Assembly: GCF_003945595.2 (NCBI RefSeq)
Contig: NW_024104443.1
Coordinates: 2,542,001 to 2,606,000, forward strand
From: Pipra filicauda
Lineage: Eukaryota; Chordata; Aves; Passeriformes; Pipridae
Direction: 5' to 3'
Length of the DNA: 64,000 nt
Shown here: piece by piece, positions 1 to 12,756 of the stretch
Position numbering within the stretch: the stretch's first letter is position 1
Layout: every line of letters starts with the position of its first letter
Position numbers and translations under genes: made by a program
Notes under the pieces: model-generated
What the model was told of the DNA's origin: nothing
Database searches by the model: none
Seen by the model: only the letters and a program-made list of their open reading frames with translations

Positions 1-229
1 GACCTAAACTGTTTGAACTGATAAAACTTATGTTACCACTCTATAACAATAAGAGTTAGGCAACCAAATCTCTGTTTAGATAAGGCAGACTTCGTAAAGA
101 GTGTATATGATAGAAAATTTTGAAACTCACTGTATAAAAAGCTGTTGTGTTTCTTTTCTCAGCAGACATGCACGGGGGTCGAAACCCCCTGCATCTCCCC
201 GGCTGTAATAAAAGTGTACTTTATACATA
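1..229 (+). mobile_element. Probable LTR remnant at the left window edge
   Basis: A TATA-like box (TATAAAA, about 133-139) is followed by a GC-rich stem-loop (GGGGGT...ACCCCC, about 173-190) and an AATAAA signal near 207, with a TACA end at about 229. This order (promoter, short R-like region, polyadenylation signal, CA end) is what an LTR shows. The surrounding sequence is AT-rich and lacks such islands. The 5' boundary is not visible and may lie outside the window. No target duplication was found. The family was not identified. Confidence 0.45.
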
Positions 230-3200
230 TTATTTAAGGATTTCTTTGAATCAGTAGAGCTCTTCTCTGAATTACCTGAAATGTCAGAAAGGTCTTCATT
301 AATTTGGAGTCACTAAGTACAGAGTCACTTGGTTTGGGTTTCTGATTTTAAAAAATAAATCACACAGAAAAGAGATTGAGACTTACTTTTTAGTGAAAAT
401 TCTCTTATTGTTTAACTCAGTAGGAAATTTTTGCCCACAAATGTACAATGTCTTTCTCTTTAGAGTGCACTTTAGAGTGTTTTTAATCAAATATAGGCTA
501 ATTTATTTTATGCTGCAATGTTTTTTTCTATTTGTCTGGTCCAAAGTTAAGATTCTCTGTTTCCAAATTAAGTGACTTGCAGATACTTACAATTTTCAGT
601 AAAAAATCAAGCAAAGAAATCATCCATTTTAAGTCTCACCTCACCAAAAGAAATGGTTATTTCTACACATTCTTGTTTAAGAGGAGGAGCTGGCAGATCA
701 TTTGAGCATGCTCCTGGTATGTTCCTTTGGTGCAAATGACGAAGCAGTTTATAATCAATACTGAATTATGTTTCTCTCCTGCTATTCTTCAAAGCTACAG
801 TCATCTTCTTCAGAGACAATGGACAAGAATCAAAGAAAAATGAAGGACTGACCCTGTCAAAATTAGCAGGTGGTGCAGAGCACTAGCAGAAGAGGACTGA
901 AATGGTGCAAGAGATTAATTTTCTGCATTATACTTTTATTTTCAGCTTAGTTGAATGAATGCTTGCTACTAAAGGGAGGCATATTAACTTCATGCATCTT
1001 CTGGTTTAACTTGATCCTACACAAACAATTCTGAAAACCTAGGGACCCACACTGTAATTCAAACCCAAGGACAATAAATAAGAATAATACTGTAATTTAG
1101 ATAAATATCTCCCTAGATCAAGTACAGCACTAATACAAATGTATCTGTGTAATGGCACTAAAGACAGTTTATCAGTTCCTTCATATGATATAAGTAAATG
1201 TCAGCATTTCTGGGTTTACTACTTGACTGCCTAGAACACTTTGAACAAGAAAAGAATGGAGGTAAAATGTCAAACAAAAACTTACATGGGTATTTTGGAC
1301 TGACCTGCAATTTGTTTAGTCTTAGTTACCAAATACCTGCTTTGGTGGTTTTTTCTCAGTATTTATCTCCCTTTCTAAATAACTATTGCAGAAGGACCAT
1401 AAGCCACTCTGTCTCAGCTGTTGTGCATTTATTTTGCCTGTTGTGGAGACAGCTGGCATCAAAGAACAAAGACAAATGGTAAACCAAAGGCAGCTCTCTC
1501 ATAAAAGAGAGCTCTCTTATAAAATCTTGTCATAAAAGATTTTTTCTTAATGTTTCAAAGTGCTTGTCATTGTTGTCATTATTATTACAGATAAGAATAC
1601 TGATTTTGACACACAATAAGTGCTTTTTTTCCTCCAAATGAAAAAACAAAACAGAAGCTTATTAGGTGTTTTTATTAACTAGACTAAAGAATAATATTAT
1701 AAGGCAACAGAATCATTAAAATTTAATTTTTTTAAAATATAAAACTTGAAATTCTTTAAAACTAAAGAATTAGAACACTATATTGAGAAACCTGAGAATC
1801 TACATAAAGTGTTGTCAGCTCTGCATATTTTTCTTAGTTCTGCTAACATTAATTCCATAAAAATAGCTCTGAAAGATATCTTTTTGAGATGGCATTAATG
1901 AATTATCCTGCTTGGGAAGAGGTTATGAGATGTTTTCATCTGAGCCTTTCTCTATTTTCAAGAAGAACCCAGAGGAAGGTTAAAAAACCCCACACTTTGA
2001 AGACTTGTCTTTTTGTAAGCAACTGGGAAGGGATACAAAGGACAAAAAGCTCATACAAGAAAAAGAAGATTGATGAAATCCCTAAGTGACACTGTATATT
2101 TCAGCATATTTAGACCACAGATGGACTCAAGATTTAGGATCTTGGCTGTCTAATTAAGCTTAATTTATCTAGATTGGACTTTTATACCTCATCAGCGATA
2201 TTAAAGAATGGATTAATAAGAAATTAAAAGTGCCGGCATCAGTTTAGCCCAAAGGAAAACAAGTAGATCTCTTCATCTTGGTTCCTGCAATGATGGGAAC
2301 TTCACTGCTAAATCAAAATAAATGATCACTTTATTTAGGGTATTCCTAAAAATCCTAAATGTCCAAAGCATTTTCTCTATAAGTTCTTACATGATGCCAA
2401 TTCAGAAACTGGATGAAAGAAGTACTCTCATTCCCTCACTGAGTCAGGCATCAGGTTAAGCAGGCAGAGAACTACCTGTGGCTGGTGGTGCTTCAGAGCA
2501 TCAGTACAGAATTGCCTTCCAGCTGGGGGTATGTCACAACTAGTACAGACAACGTACTAGTTATCATTTAGAATTCTAACACAGTAAGAAGGGCTTTGCT
2601 TGCTTTGCTAAATCGGATGCTAGGTGACCAGACAAGCTATAATACAGCTCAGAAAAAGAGCACCTCTTTTCACATATGAAGAAACTAATCATGCATTACA
2701 TTCTTGTGGCTCATGATGAGGAAGAGCAGAGATGGACCAGCTGAAGTGAAAAAAACCCTGTTTCCGTGAAAAAATACCTGTTACCATGTGACTCTACTAA
2801 ATCCTGTCAAGAAATGAAACATACCTCATTCTGCCTTTGAACTTAGGTCTCCTTCCACGCTTCTTCTTACATTTGTGGTGACAGAAAACATATAGATTTT
2901 GGAAATGCTTCATGTCTTAAGCTCTTTTGGAGAGAAGAATGTGGTTAGAATGTGGAAGAGCTTCCTGCTTACTTTTCTTTCCAGAGCCTGACTGTCGTCC
3001 TTTTTTTCTGCAATACTCTGACTGTGAGTTCAAGTTTACACTCATGACATTGATTTATAAACTCTCCTTACTGAATTTCTTTCCCTGCTCCAGTATTACT
3101 CAGTGCTCCTTCTGTAGTTTTTTGTTATGTGTTGTTAATAACACAATACGTGTTAGGCAGCTTATTTTTTCAAAGGTCAGATCAATTTAAAGCTTCTTTG

Positions 3201-4060
3201 TGTAAAACCATTTTGAGTTATCACATACCAAAGCAATCCAGATCTCAAAAATATCTTTTTTACTTATTTACTGATTTCGATTTTCACTTTAAGTGAAGAT
3301 GTCTATCACACTCTACTTAGGTTACTCTTCTACGGTTCTGTGTGAATCCGTATTTTGTCTCACTAATGTACTTAATGTTTGAAAAATGGATGAAAAAAAC
3401 CTTCCAGTAATCGCACTGAAATCTGTTGTCTCCAAAGACAAAGATATGTCAGCTCTGAAGTACATAATGTTGGTATAACAACCTGAAAAAAACAGTCTCT
3501 TTCGTCCTAAGAAAGTCACAGTACAACAACAGCTGGAGAATGAGAGGGTTAAGAACTCAAATATAATTATCTGTTCTTAAAGCATTAAATTCTTTCTTAA
3601 TGGATGGAATTACGTCTTGAGAAGAAAACATGAATAAAACAACGTGAATAACTGCAATTCAGTTTTGTGGAGGTATTTATACATTAAAACTTGCAGTGAA
3701 AAGCAAGTCTTGGAATGCCTCTCTGAAGGGAATGGACCCTGGCTACGTAGCAGCTCCCAGAGCTCTGGAACTGGAAGTAGCAGTGGCAGAGATGCCAGGC
3801 AGGGATGTTCCCAGGGATTGCAGGCAATGAGCCACGTGTCAGCCTGCAAAGAGGGCTGCTGAGGAGCAGGAAGATTTCAAAATCTGCCTGACAGCAGTCA
3901 GACTCTAAATCTGTCACCATTTTTCCTGGTTTAATTCTATCAAAACTGAAGAAGTAGAACAAAAAAATAACAATTTAGAGAAACCCGCTTTCTTTGGCAA
4001 GGTATTATTCCGTTAAAGGGTTGTTTTTTAACATCAAGTGTGCTGTGATGTATCACCCGT
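230..4060. other. AT-rich non-coding DNA, no gene seen
   Basis: No exon, RNA gene or repeat family was recognised. Open frames here are short and have no recognisable domains. One local hairpin pair lies at 1492-1540 and is described under findings. Confidence 0.6.
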
Positions 4061-4840
4061 ATTGGGAATAGGTGCCCAAGACTTTGGTAGCATGGGGGCT
4101 GCATGAATGGCTTGTGTGGTCATAGCCTTCCCATGTAGACACAGACATCCTAGCCAGCTCCAGAGAATCCTCTGCTGTGGAATGCACAGCTGAGCCCTTC
4201 AGAGATGATGATGACATCTCTGTGTAAGCATATGCAAGAAAGGGCAAAAACATCAAGGTCAGAGGAAGAGGAATAGGTTTTCCAGCTACCAGGGCAGATA
4301 TTCTATCATAGCCAATGGATGACCTACACTACTGCAGGTGGATATTCCTGATATGAGTTGCAGTCCCTGGAGAGCTGACACCAGAGCAGAGGAAAAGTGG
4401 GAGAAAGAAGAAGCAGAAAGAAGCTGCTGTGGACTGACCTTCTGCCATGCTTCTTGTATCACTGGAGGGACCGATAGTAGCCTGCAACAGTAAGAAGTAG
4501 GGACTAGAGGAGTCTGAAGAGGAGTAAAGACAAGCCTGGGAAAGGGGAGAGGAAAAGGGATTTGGCTGTGTGTTTTAATGTCTATCTTTCTGCTTCTGCA
4601 TATCTGACTCAGTAATTATTTCTATAACTTTACAGATCTATAGATATATAAATTGGTGATAAATTGAATTCCCCCAAATCTGATCCTGATTTGCCAATGG
4701 TGGTAAACTGTAAGTGATCTCCCCATCTCTATCTCAACCCATGAGCCTTCTTGCTCCTGTTTCTTCTGTTCTCTCCCACTGTTTTGCTGGGATGAGGGAT
4801 AGAGGACAAAGGATAAGGTGGAAGGGAATAGTGTAAGAAG
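4061..4840 (+). mobile_element. Decayed avian LTR (family with GTGGGTTGACC end)
   Basis: Blocks in the same order as the copies at 27175-27788 and 45157-46096 can be followed. There is a segment reading GCAGGTGGATATT near 4339, a GAGCAGAGGAAAA segment near 4385, a TGATAAATTGAATT segment near 4659 and a TCTCAACCCATGAGCC segment near 4732. These match blocks of a GC-rich LTR family that I recognise as common in bird genomes. The copy is diverged, and neither boundary nor a target duplication is clear. The strand is inferred from the TAATAAATT-like polyadenylation region of the family. Confidence 0.6.
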
Positions 4841-5918
4841 GGGTTCGACTGTTAACTGGGAACGACCCTACATATAATAGCACTGTGTAAATATTATTCA
4901 CTTCTCCTTTCCTCAAAAAAGAAATTATCCACAGGAGAGGTGTGCCATTCATCAACAAATTTTAGAGCCAGGAAATCTGACATGACTAACTCAGTGTTCT
5001 AGGTTATAAACATTTTCCCAGTATTTCAAAACTACTCCAAACAAATATTATAATTACAGACATTTATGAAAGAAAGAAGTGAACAAATTAAAGAAAACAT
5101 ACATTAAACTTAAATATATTTTGATGTAGCCTCTTAAAGGCCTCCATTTCCCTTAGTTTCTTTCCTTGCTTCACCTAACCAACTGGTAAATCAGAGCTTC
5201 GAGTTTTGTCTGTCTTTTTTACTTCCCAGGGGTATATGACTGTTTACATGGCTGATTTCCACAAAAGGTATTTCTCCATAAAATACAGAACAAAGGTTTA
5301 ACAAATTCCATATGTAAATATCCCGACAAAGAACTATTTTCCATTTTCAAAACCCAACCACACAACTGTAATATAACTGTTTATATATCTTTATAACCTG
5401 TCCTTATTTTTAAAAGACATGGACTATTTTGAAGTATACAATGTTGTTCTGAATGTCTTCTCACTGCACAGTGCTGGAATATCAAGTCTATCATTGATTG
5501 ACATCTGTATTTTAATTCTGCATAAATTCAGTGAGGTTTTGGAAAATTTTCTACTTCATTGGTATGAAACATGTACCAGTAGTGAACAACTAACTGTTTG
5601 GTTCACCTCCTCTAACAAGTAAATGAGCCTCTCTGCAGTCAGTGTGCACGGAGAGAATATGTTTTCTGTGCTAAATTCAAGTGTTTGACTTCCAGTCAAT
5701 TCCTTCTCTGACTGGATATTCTTTTCTATGGATCCTCAAGAGAACCCAGAAGAACTTCTTTCTATTTCTTCATTTTCCCTGTGAATGATAAATTGGTTTT
5801 CTGTAACATTTAGGCTGTCCGTCCTGAACAATTATGGGTTTTTACTCTCCATTGATGGCTAAAAATGTGCTAGTGCAAGGAGAAGCTCAGAATGTTTTAG
5901 AAAAACTAGAAGTCCAAA

Positions 5919-5920
<2 letters not shown>
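4841..5920. other. AT-rich non-coding DNA, no gene seen
   Basis: Nothing recognisable was found here apart from general AT-rich sequence. Confidence 0.6.

Positions 5921-5979
<59 letters not shown>
5921..5979 (+). repeat. (CAT)n microsatellite
   Basis: About 19 uninterrupted CAT/ATC units run directly into an AAT/ATT-rich stretch (5980-6000). The frame that reads it as poly-histidine is a by-product of the repeat, not a gene. Confidence 0.97.
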
Positions 5980-6001
5980 ATTAATAATAATTATTATTAT
6001 C

Positions 6002-6521
6002 TGTAGAGTATTTGCAGGAAAATGGAAATACTCTACAGAACAATCCATCTTTTTAAGAAGCGCTAGGCCTCGCTTGACATAACTTTGGAGGTTGCAAGCT
6101 CTGTGAAAACTGTGTGTTTATACTTGCAAACTGTGTGAAATTATGCATGTTTATAGTTGCTAGCTGTGCGAAAACTGCATGTTTATAGTTGTAAGGTATG
6201 AGAAAATTGTGTGTTTATAGTTGAAAGTTGTGAGAAACTGGAGACAAAAGGACACCTGGAAAATCTCGGAAAGCCCCTAAAGGCGGATCGATAGGAGGGA
6301 CTTTGGGTGGCACGAATGATGTCAGGCCGCGTGGACAGAACATCAGAACCAATGAACTGAAGGCATGAAACGCGTGCACAGACTGAGCTATCCAATCACC
6401 TTGTTGTGATAACGTACCCAGAAAAAACTAACTGTATAAAAGCTAACTCATTTATATAATAAATTGAACGTAGTCTGATCACATTGATCGTCTCCAAGTG
6501 TTCCTGAACTCCTGCCGTCCA
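6002..6521 (+). mobile_element. Solo LTR with tandemly repeated U3
   Basis: The block starts with TGTAGAG inside a 13-bp inverted repeat (6001-6013 with 6026-6038). It then carries about four and a half copies of a 32-33 bp direct repeat (6091-6241) and a CCAAT-like motif (about 6394). A TATAAAA box follows near 6434, then AATAAA at 6458-6463, and the block ends near ...CCGTCCA (6521). This is the layout of a retroviral U3-R-U5. Both flanks are AT-rich (ATAATTAT-like on each side), so a target duplication is suggested but cannot be fixed, and the microsatellite may have altered the left side. The family was not identified. Confidence 0.65.
6091..6241 (+). repeat. 32-33 bp tandem repeat in LTR U3
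   Basis: Units lie at 6091-6122, 6123-6155, 6156-6187 and 6188-6219, plus a partial unit at 6220-6241. Each begins near GTTG(C/T)AAG and ends in GTTTATA. The repeat lies upstream of the TATA box, where retroviral enhancer repeats usually sit. Confidence 0.9.
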
Positions 6522-6680
6522 TAATTATCATTATATAATTAAGTATTAACTATAATGTATATAATTATATGTTCTTATACATAAAATATGTATATATATA
6601 TTTGTTTTCATATTTGTTTATTAATATATTGACTATATTAATACTTATTATGTTTATAGATATAATAATACTGTGAATAA
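6522..6680. repeat. TA-rich low-complexity stretch
   Basis: The segment is almost entirely A and T, with TATATA runs (for example near 6590-6600). Confidence 0.85.
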
Positions 6681-9359
6681 AAAGGAAAAATGGGGTAGGA
6701 TGAATGAAGTCAGTAATCACTGCAGTGACTGCAGCAAAACTGGCCACAGCCAAATATCTCACTGCAGAATTCAGTGACTTCCCTTATCAATGCTAACAAC
6801 AATTTAATGTAAATTTGCAAATAAAAAATAAAATTATTCTTGTACCAAGAAATCTAGGTCAAACTGTCATCCTACATTTTCAGCACCAGTAAGAAGGTTT
6901 GTGTTCATGTAGACCATTGTCCATTGGAATTGTTACCCAAATAAAGCACTAATACCTTTGCTATCCACACATCAAGAAAAAATCTCTAAGGATCCAGTTC
7001 ATGCTTTATCAGTGGGAGCATAATGCATAAAGAAAAAATAAATAAAATCCCAGCCCCACTTTTTAACACTAGGGTCTTCTAACACACCCTTTCTGGGAGT
7101 GTGTGTACAGACATTCCTTACTAGAGTGAAGATGCCCCTCAAGGTTAGCCCTTGAGGCTGAGTGAAAGATGTTTGCCCATGGTCATTGGTATGGGTTAGT
7201 AACATAAATCTCTACTTAATAATTATTTTTCTAGATTTTAAATCATTAATTTAATAAACAGTATACCATACTAGTAGTTATAACTATGTATACTGCCTAG
7301 TGTAAATTATTTTGAATAAAGTTTTTTAGTCTGATCATTTTCACAATCAAATTAAATCAATAATTTACTTTTTTCCTCTAAATATATTTGGGGTTTCACT
7401 CTTAATCCTGTGAGATGAAATCATATAAAGGTTCAATTACACCTCTATAGTTCTTTCATCATAAACACTGGACTAAGTATGGGGTTAAAACTGAATCCAG
7501 ATGCACTTTGGGTTCTCTCTGAGAAGGACTTTAGAAAGCAAGGGGGTCTCTTCTGCACCTCATGATTCAGTGGGAGGGTTTCTTTAATAAATTTTGTCAA
7601 AAGCTTCAATTCTCCCTGTGACAAATAGCAAGCAGAGAGACTATGAAACATTTCCTCCAGTTATTTAGTTGCTTGAAAATGTCAAGGTTGTTATGACATG
7701 GCTAGTATTGATATTCTGGAAGTTACCACGTGGCTGAGGAGCTCTGCTGATGGATTTTCTGAGTTTAGGCAACTGCAATTTTTTAGTGAGTCAGGCTGCC
7801 TCTCTTAATCATAATTCTAACAATCAAGGCAAACTGAGCTGATAGAAACTTGCTTGTCAGGATATAAATCTTGCTTGGACTCTTCACTGTTGTTCTGTTA
7901 GAGAGTATCCCCGTTTTCTCACAATGTGCAGAAATGCGAAGATGGTGGAAGTTTGGAAAAAATTCCCAGAAGAGCACTGAGGGAACAATCAGAATTGTCA
8001 AGTCAAGATAAAGAGAATAGAACTCTGACCCTATCAACATTTTGAGTAAATATGAGAGATGATGAACAGGTAAACCAGGTAGTCCAGAGTTTATATTAAA
8101 TTCTATAACTGACTCATCTCCTACTGGTGGCAAATTTTCCACATATTTTCTTCAATCTTTCTTTTTCGCACTGCTGTTGCTGGTGCTGTGAGCAAAAGAT
8201 CAAACCATGACAGAGAGGCCCATAAAAAATTTCAGCCTGCCATGAAGGTAGTAGTGATGTGTAGCAGCATAAAGAGTTTGTGGACTTTGCTTGATATCTA
8301 GAAAATGGAAATCAAGAAGACTTCACTGGATATGAAAGAAAAATTAAAAACTGCAGACCGGGAACTTTTCGCTGATGACCTTATAGTCCATTTACTCAAA
8401 GTGCCTTGCAGAATTGAAGGAAGTGAGATTTTTATCTATATATCTTCAGAGAAGAGGGATCTAACCTATCTGTCTAGCTTGAAACATGTTTGAATAATAT
8501 TTAAGTACTATTTTAATTCAGTTCCTTGAATCAGTGATGACATTCCCAATTATTAAAATGATTTTTAAAAGATCTGGACATAACCCTGAACTTTTTGCAA
8601 AGAATAGATTGTGTACAAAATCAAATGCACTGAAGCATTTTGTTGTGAGTACAAGAGCAATTTTACACCACCTCTATTGTTATAAGTAGCAAGGACTGAA
8701 TTTATCACATTGCTTACTATAAAAACTAAATGAGTATTAGGTATGATCTTCCAGTGAGCAGAAAATGTTCGAAGGATTTGATTCCTTTATTAAAGTATAG
8801 GGAAAAGCAGCTAACATAGTTTTACCTTGGTTTTATTGCAGATTCTGTGAAAAAATAGAGAACTGGTATGCTTATAACAGCTCAAATATCTTGGAGAAAA
8901 AACCTGAATGGAGTGGGAGCTGCTAATACTGTTTTTATTAACATACCTATAAGCAAACAATTCAGGAAAAATATGTCTTTTTTAAAGAGTCAATGTTATA
9001 ATTTCTGCCAGCGTGGATTGAAAAAAGGCCTAGAATGAATCCTGCAGCAGGAGCGGGGGAAAGTAGTCTTGGTCCTTTTAATATTTCTAAGTAAAAAAAG
9101 TTTTCTTTTAAAACTTCCTGACTCTTCTGTTCATGTCTCCTCTGCACATGATAATAAAATGTTAGCTGCAACAGTCCAAATAATTTTCTTTCCTTTACAC
9201 ATCAACTATTTATAAATTCAAAAAACAAACTATGATTTTACTTCTTGAATAAAAGCTATATTCATTCAAGCATAGCAAAAGCATTTATTTGACTTTGGCA
9301 GCTATCATTGCTTTCCATCGCAGTAGTTTAGCAGCCTCAATATGTCTTTAATATGTTTG
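6681..9359. other. AT-rich non-coding DNA, no gene seen
   Basis: No recognisable exon, RNA gene or repeat family was found. The longest open frame, on the minus strand around 7783-8142, has no domain and no supporting splice or homology signal. Confidence 0.55.
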
Positions 9360-9399
9360 TATGTTGAAAGTGAACTTTGGCAATAATAAAAGGGTAAGG

Positions 9400-9640
9400 A
9401 TTGATACGCCATCTCTTCTGTCATCCTGTATCTCCTACTGCCTCACCACCAGGCAGAAGAGGACACCCATGGGGAGCAATGGAACTAGATCTATATTCCG
9501 GGTGCCAGGCGAATCTCTTCCCAGCCTAATCACCTGCTCAGGTGTCCTTATACAATAGGTATAAGGCTCTGGAACTTGAAGGCCAGGCACACAACAATCT
9601 AGATGAAGGTCCATCCAGGTTTGTAATTTGGTCTGAAGCT
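9400..9640 (+). pseudogene. CR1 LINE ORF1 fragment
   Basis: The end of frame 9542-9733 reads as a peptide with the core NRYKALELEGQ and then EGPS. This resembles the conserved C-terminal part of CR1 ORF1, the nucleic-acid-binding protein of the avian CR1 non-LTR retrotransposon. The upstream 9400-9540 DNA (CACCACCAGGCAGAAGAGGA, then GGTGCCAGGCGAATCTC) also fits CR1. The fragment is isolated, lacks ORF2 downstream and is broken by frame changes, so it is dead. The boundaries are approximate. Confidence 0.65.
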
Positions 9641-10181
9641 TCTCTGCAGTACTGTATTAATCTTTGTCTTTTGGTAGAGAATAATTCCCAGTTTCACAGA
9701 AATAATGAACTGATTTGTAAAACCTCTGCCTGAAGTATTTCTCCCTGAATTTTCTGTGATGCGTCTGCTTTGTACTTGCTTTATCAAAGATTCATGCCAG
9801 CTAAAGAGTATCAACTACAGGTGATGAGGGGATTCTAACTCACCTTGTGTTAAGATCTATGTCTGTTAGGTTATCTCTTTATTGGCAGACTCAAAGGGGT
9901 GAACATTCCTTTCAAGTCAAATAGGTCTGATAAAAGTTTAGCAAGGCCCCTAAGATGATGTGCTTGGTATCACTGGCTATTTATGTGCTATTGAAACATT
10001 TTGTAACCACAAAAATACAGAGCACATAGCAATATTTCATTACAAACTCTCATACTAATGATATCTATCAAAAAAACTGCATAGAAACATTGCTGATAAA
10101 AGTGCATGAAATATACAACTACATGAAAGCTTTGTCTTTAGTAACTGATTTTATCCTACTGTACAACAAAAAGCAATATGG
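9641..10181. other. AT-rich non-coding DNA, nothing recognised
   Basis: This is a short spacer between a CR1 fragment and a solo LTR. Confidence 0.6.
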
Positions 10182-10186
10182 CTAGG

Positions 10187-11132
10187 TGTCTCAGTTTGAA
10201 GAGATTGGAATGTTTGCTAAAGAAGATGAGTTATGAGACAAACCAAATTCCTCTCTCTCAGCAATTGTAAATTCAAAATTAAGGGACTTTAATCAAGGAA
10301 ATGTGGAAAAAAACAGAAGAAAAAAAACAACCCTTTATTAAAAGATATATGTATGTTGGCAAGAGCAGTAACAGAACACAAAAAAAGCCTAGACAATATT
10401 CCTGTACCCAGAAGTTCCCTTCAAACAAAAAAGTCTGAACACTTCTCTGTCCTTCAGCGCAGTTCCAATCCCGGCCGGCAGGGGGCGCTGTTGGATCGCT
10501 GGAGGTGCAGAGCCTGCAGTGCTCGGTGTTGCCCTGCAGGGGGCGCTGTCGGGCTCTGGCGGTCACCGCGCGGGAGGGGGGTCTGGGGGTGTCTCGGGTC
10601 GCGGGAGGAGCCGAAAAGAGAATGGGGACCCTTCCCCCAGTGGAAGGAAAGGGGAAAGGAAAACAGTTCACCCCCACGAAACTCATTGTTATCCTCAGAT
10701 GACGGTGTCCCAAGGCTCCTCCTTTCTACTCCCAGTGAGCACAAAAACTCTCCAATGAAAACGCAGCAGGCCCAGGCCAGAGACAAAGACAGCCTGCCCG
10801 CAAGTCAAGGCCAGCAGTCAGGGCTGACCAGGGCGGGAAGCCAGAAAGCCCAGCCTCCAGGCCTCCTCTCCAAAAGCACGCACGCAAGGCCCCCATCTCC
10901 ATCCCAGAGAGAGAACTCCGCAGTCTGATCTCTCGCCTCTGAGGAGTGCCAGCAACCCCCCAAAAACTCCTCTCTACCTTCCCCCAGCCTCCGATAGGCC
11001 ATTCGTTAGGAATGCAGCTCAGCTGGCTAGACCCTTTGTAACACTAATCGCCTCTCTTTCCATTCAAACTCCGTCTTTCCTACAGTGGGGGCAGGGGGAA
11101 GAAAAATTCTCCTGGATTTCTAACCTATAACA
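10187..11132 (-). mobile_element. Solo LTR (ERVL-like), copy A, 946 bp
   Basis: Read on the minus strand, the element begins TGTTATAGGTT and ends AAACTGAGACA. A perfect 5-bp target duplication, CTAGG, flanks it (10182-10186 and 11133-11137). A polyadenylation signal lies on the minus strand at about 10332-10340. The middle is GC-rich (10440-10990), in strong contrast to the AT-rich surroundings. A related copy in the other orientation lies at 52118-52876, and a shorter relative with the same ends lies at 13126-13824. A 5-bp duplication fits ERVL (class III) integration, although the family was not identified by name. Long open frames inside it reflect GC content rather than genes. Confidence 0.88.
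10475..10548 (+). promoter_or_regulatory. Twin CTCF-like motifs in LTR copy A
   Basis: CCGGCAGGGGGCGCTG (10475-10490) and CCTGCAGGGGGCGCTG (10533-10548) both fit the established CTCF core (CCASYAGRKGGCRS) apart from minor differences. They are in the same orientation, with starts 58 bp apart. The same pair occurs in LTR copy B. Binding is inferred from the motif only. Confidence 0.55.
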
Positions 11133-11137
11133 CTAGG

Positions 11138-12742
11138 GCAAGCACAAATATTAAACCATTGATCCAGCCTTTCCTGATTTTTGAAACTGAAGTTTTGTCC
11201 TAGATTGCAGATACTTCCACAGGCATCCTAAGATATGACAGTAGGCAGCAGTATTTCTCTAAAATGTCAAGAATATTCTACCACTTATGAAAGTTCCCAA
11301 ACAGTTGCCAGTTACTCTATGATATATAACATATGCATTCTGAGCTGCTTATAACATGGACTAAGAAAGTGCTAAAGGTCATGTATTTTCTACATTGCGT
11401 AGACATTTATAAGCAGACATATTATCTCTGTCTTTTCTTAGTCGAATTATGCATCACTGTAGCAATAAACCACACTGCACCAGAACCAAGCCTTTCCAGT
11501 TAGCTCAGTGAAACACTGCATTCAGTTTGTACTGCTCACAGCTAACCTTTCAGTGCATCTGTTTCCAGGTCATCTCAGATCAGTAATAGTGCCAGGAGAA
11601 TCCATGCTAAACACCCATAAAATTAAAAATTTTTGAAATACACTTTCTTATAAAGTATACAGAACTTCTTTTCTTCCTTTTATAGATATGTTCTCAATAT
11701 AATTGCCTTGATGGAGGGATTGAGTCAACCCTCTGGCTCCTCCAAGTTTGTTCAACATTCTGAAGCAGGTTGTTTGTTATAATCGTGTGAAACATTTATC
11801 AAAAATTGTTATCAAACAGATGTCTCAAAACATCTCATAACATCTATTAAGTCATCAAAGGCTACAGATTTTAATCGAAAATTAAATTGAAAACTATGAA
11901 CATGCAGTTGTCTCTCTCCTAATAATTGAGTCACAGTTGATCATGCATTCTCGCTAAAGCTATTGTATTAATTATTTATTGGTAGGACTAATTCATACTG
12001 CAGATGCTGCAAAGTTAAAAGAAGTGTCTCTAACATCAGTCTCTCTGAAAGATCTGAGAACTTCAGCTTTCTTAGACAATGACTTGGTAGCATTACAAAG
12101 ACAGTCTGCCTTCTCTTTTGTTCTCTTTGTCCTTGACAAACTTATTAAATTGTGTCTTCCTTTTGTGTGAGCTCTAATCCATCCGCTCTGAAGTTCCACA
12201 CTTCCAACATTAATACCTTGTGTGTTGGCAAGAGTCATTCAAAGCGAAGTCAAAAGAAGAAAGACCTTAATTTTCTTCACCTGCCTAAATTGGAACAACA
12301 TGATAATTTAGCTGTCATCAGATTTAATCAAACCAGATTACATTCAAGTGTCATGCGACCTTCCTGGATCTTCATTTTAGGAAGTCACTGAAGTGAGAGG
12401 CCCAGGATTAAGATGATCACTGCCTTGTCAGTTGCTTTTCCACTGGTGGAAGTCTAATTTTAGTTCCAAATACAACTGCTCAGCCTATTTGTGAATCTAT
12501 AACAAAAGACAACCAAAAGACTCTTAAAGAAACATGAGTTTCCTTACCATGATTTGAGAATTCATCCAGCCCAAATAATGACACCCTTCCTTCTGAATCC
12601 CTGAACAGCAAAAAAAAGCATATTTAAAGTCTTTCAAGACCATAAACATCAGTAACTAAATCTGTTCCTCCTCTTCCGTTTAATATCAGATCCCAAAGTC
12701 TGTATTTTTATCCTGTTCTACTTGAAATATAAAATCACAGTT
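11138..12742. other. AT-rich non-coding DNA, no gene seen
   Basis: No repeat family, RNA gene or plausible exon was recognised between solo LTR A and the SINE. Confidence 0.6.
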
Positions 12743-12756
12743 ATATGATAACTATG

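Noticed and set aside
5834..6082. A small protein with a poly-histidine tract
   Set aside because: The histidines are the (CAT)n microsatellite. The rest of the frame runs into an LTR.
7783..8142. A 119-codon minus-strand frame as a host exon
   Set aside because: It has no recognised domain and no codon-usage contrast or clear splice context. It is more likely a chance frame.
10353..10928. A 191-codon plus-strand open frame
   Set aside because: It lies antisense within the GC-rich part of a solo LTR and has no recognised domain. Similar chance frames occur in copy B.
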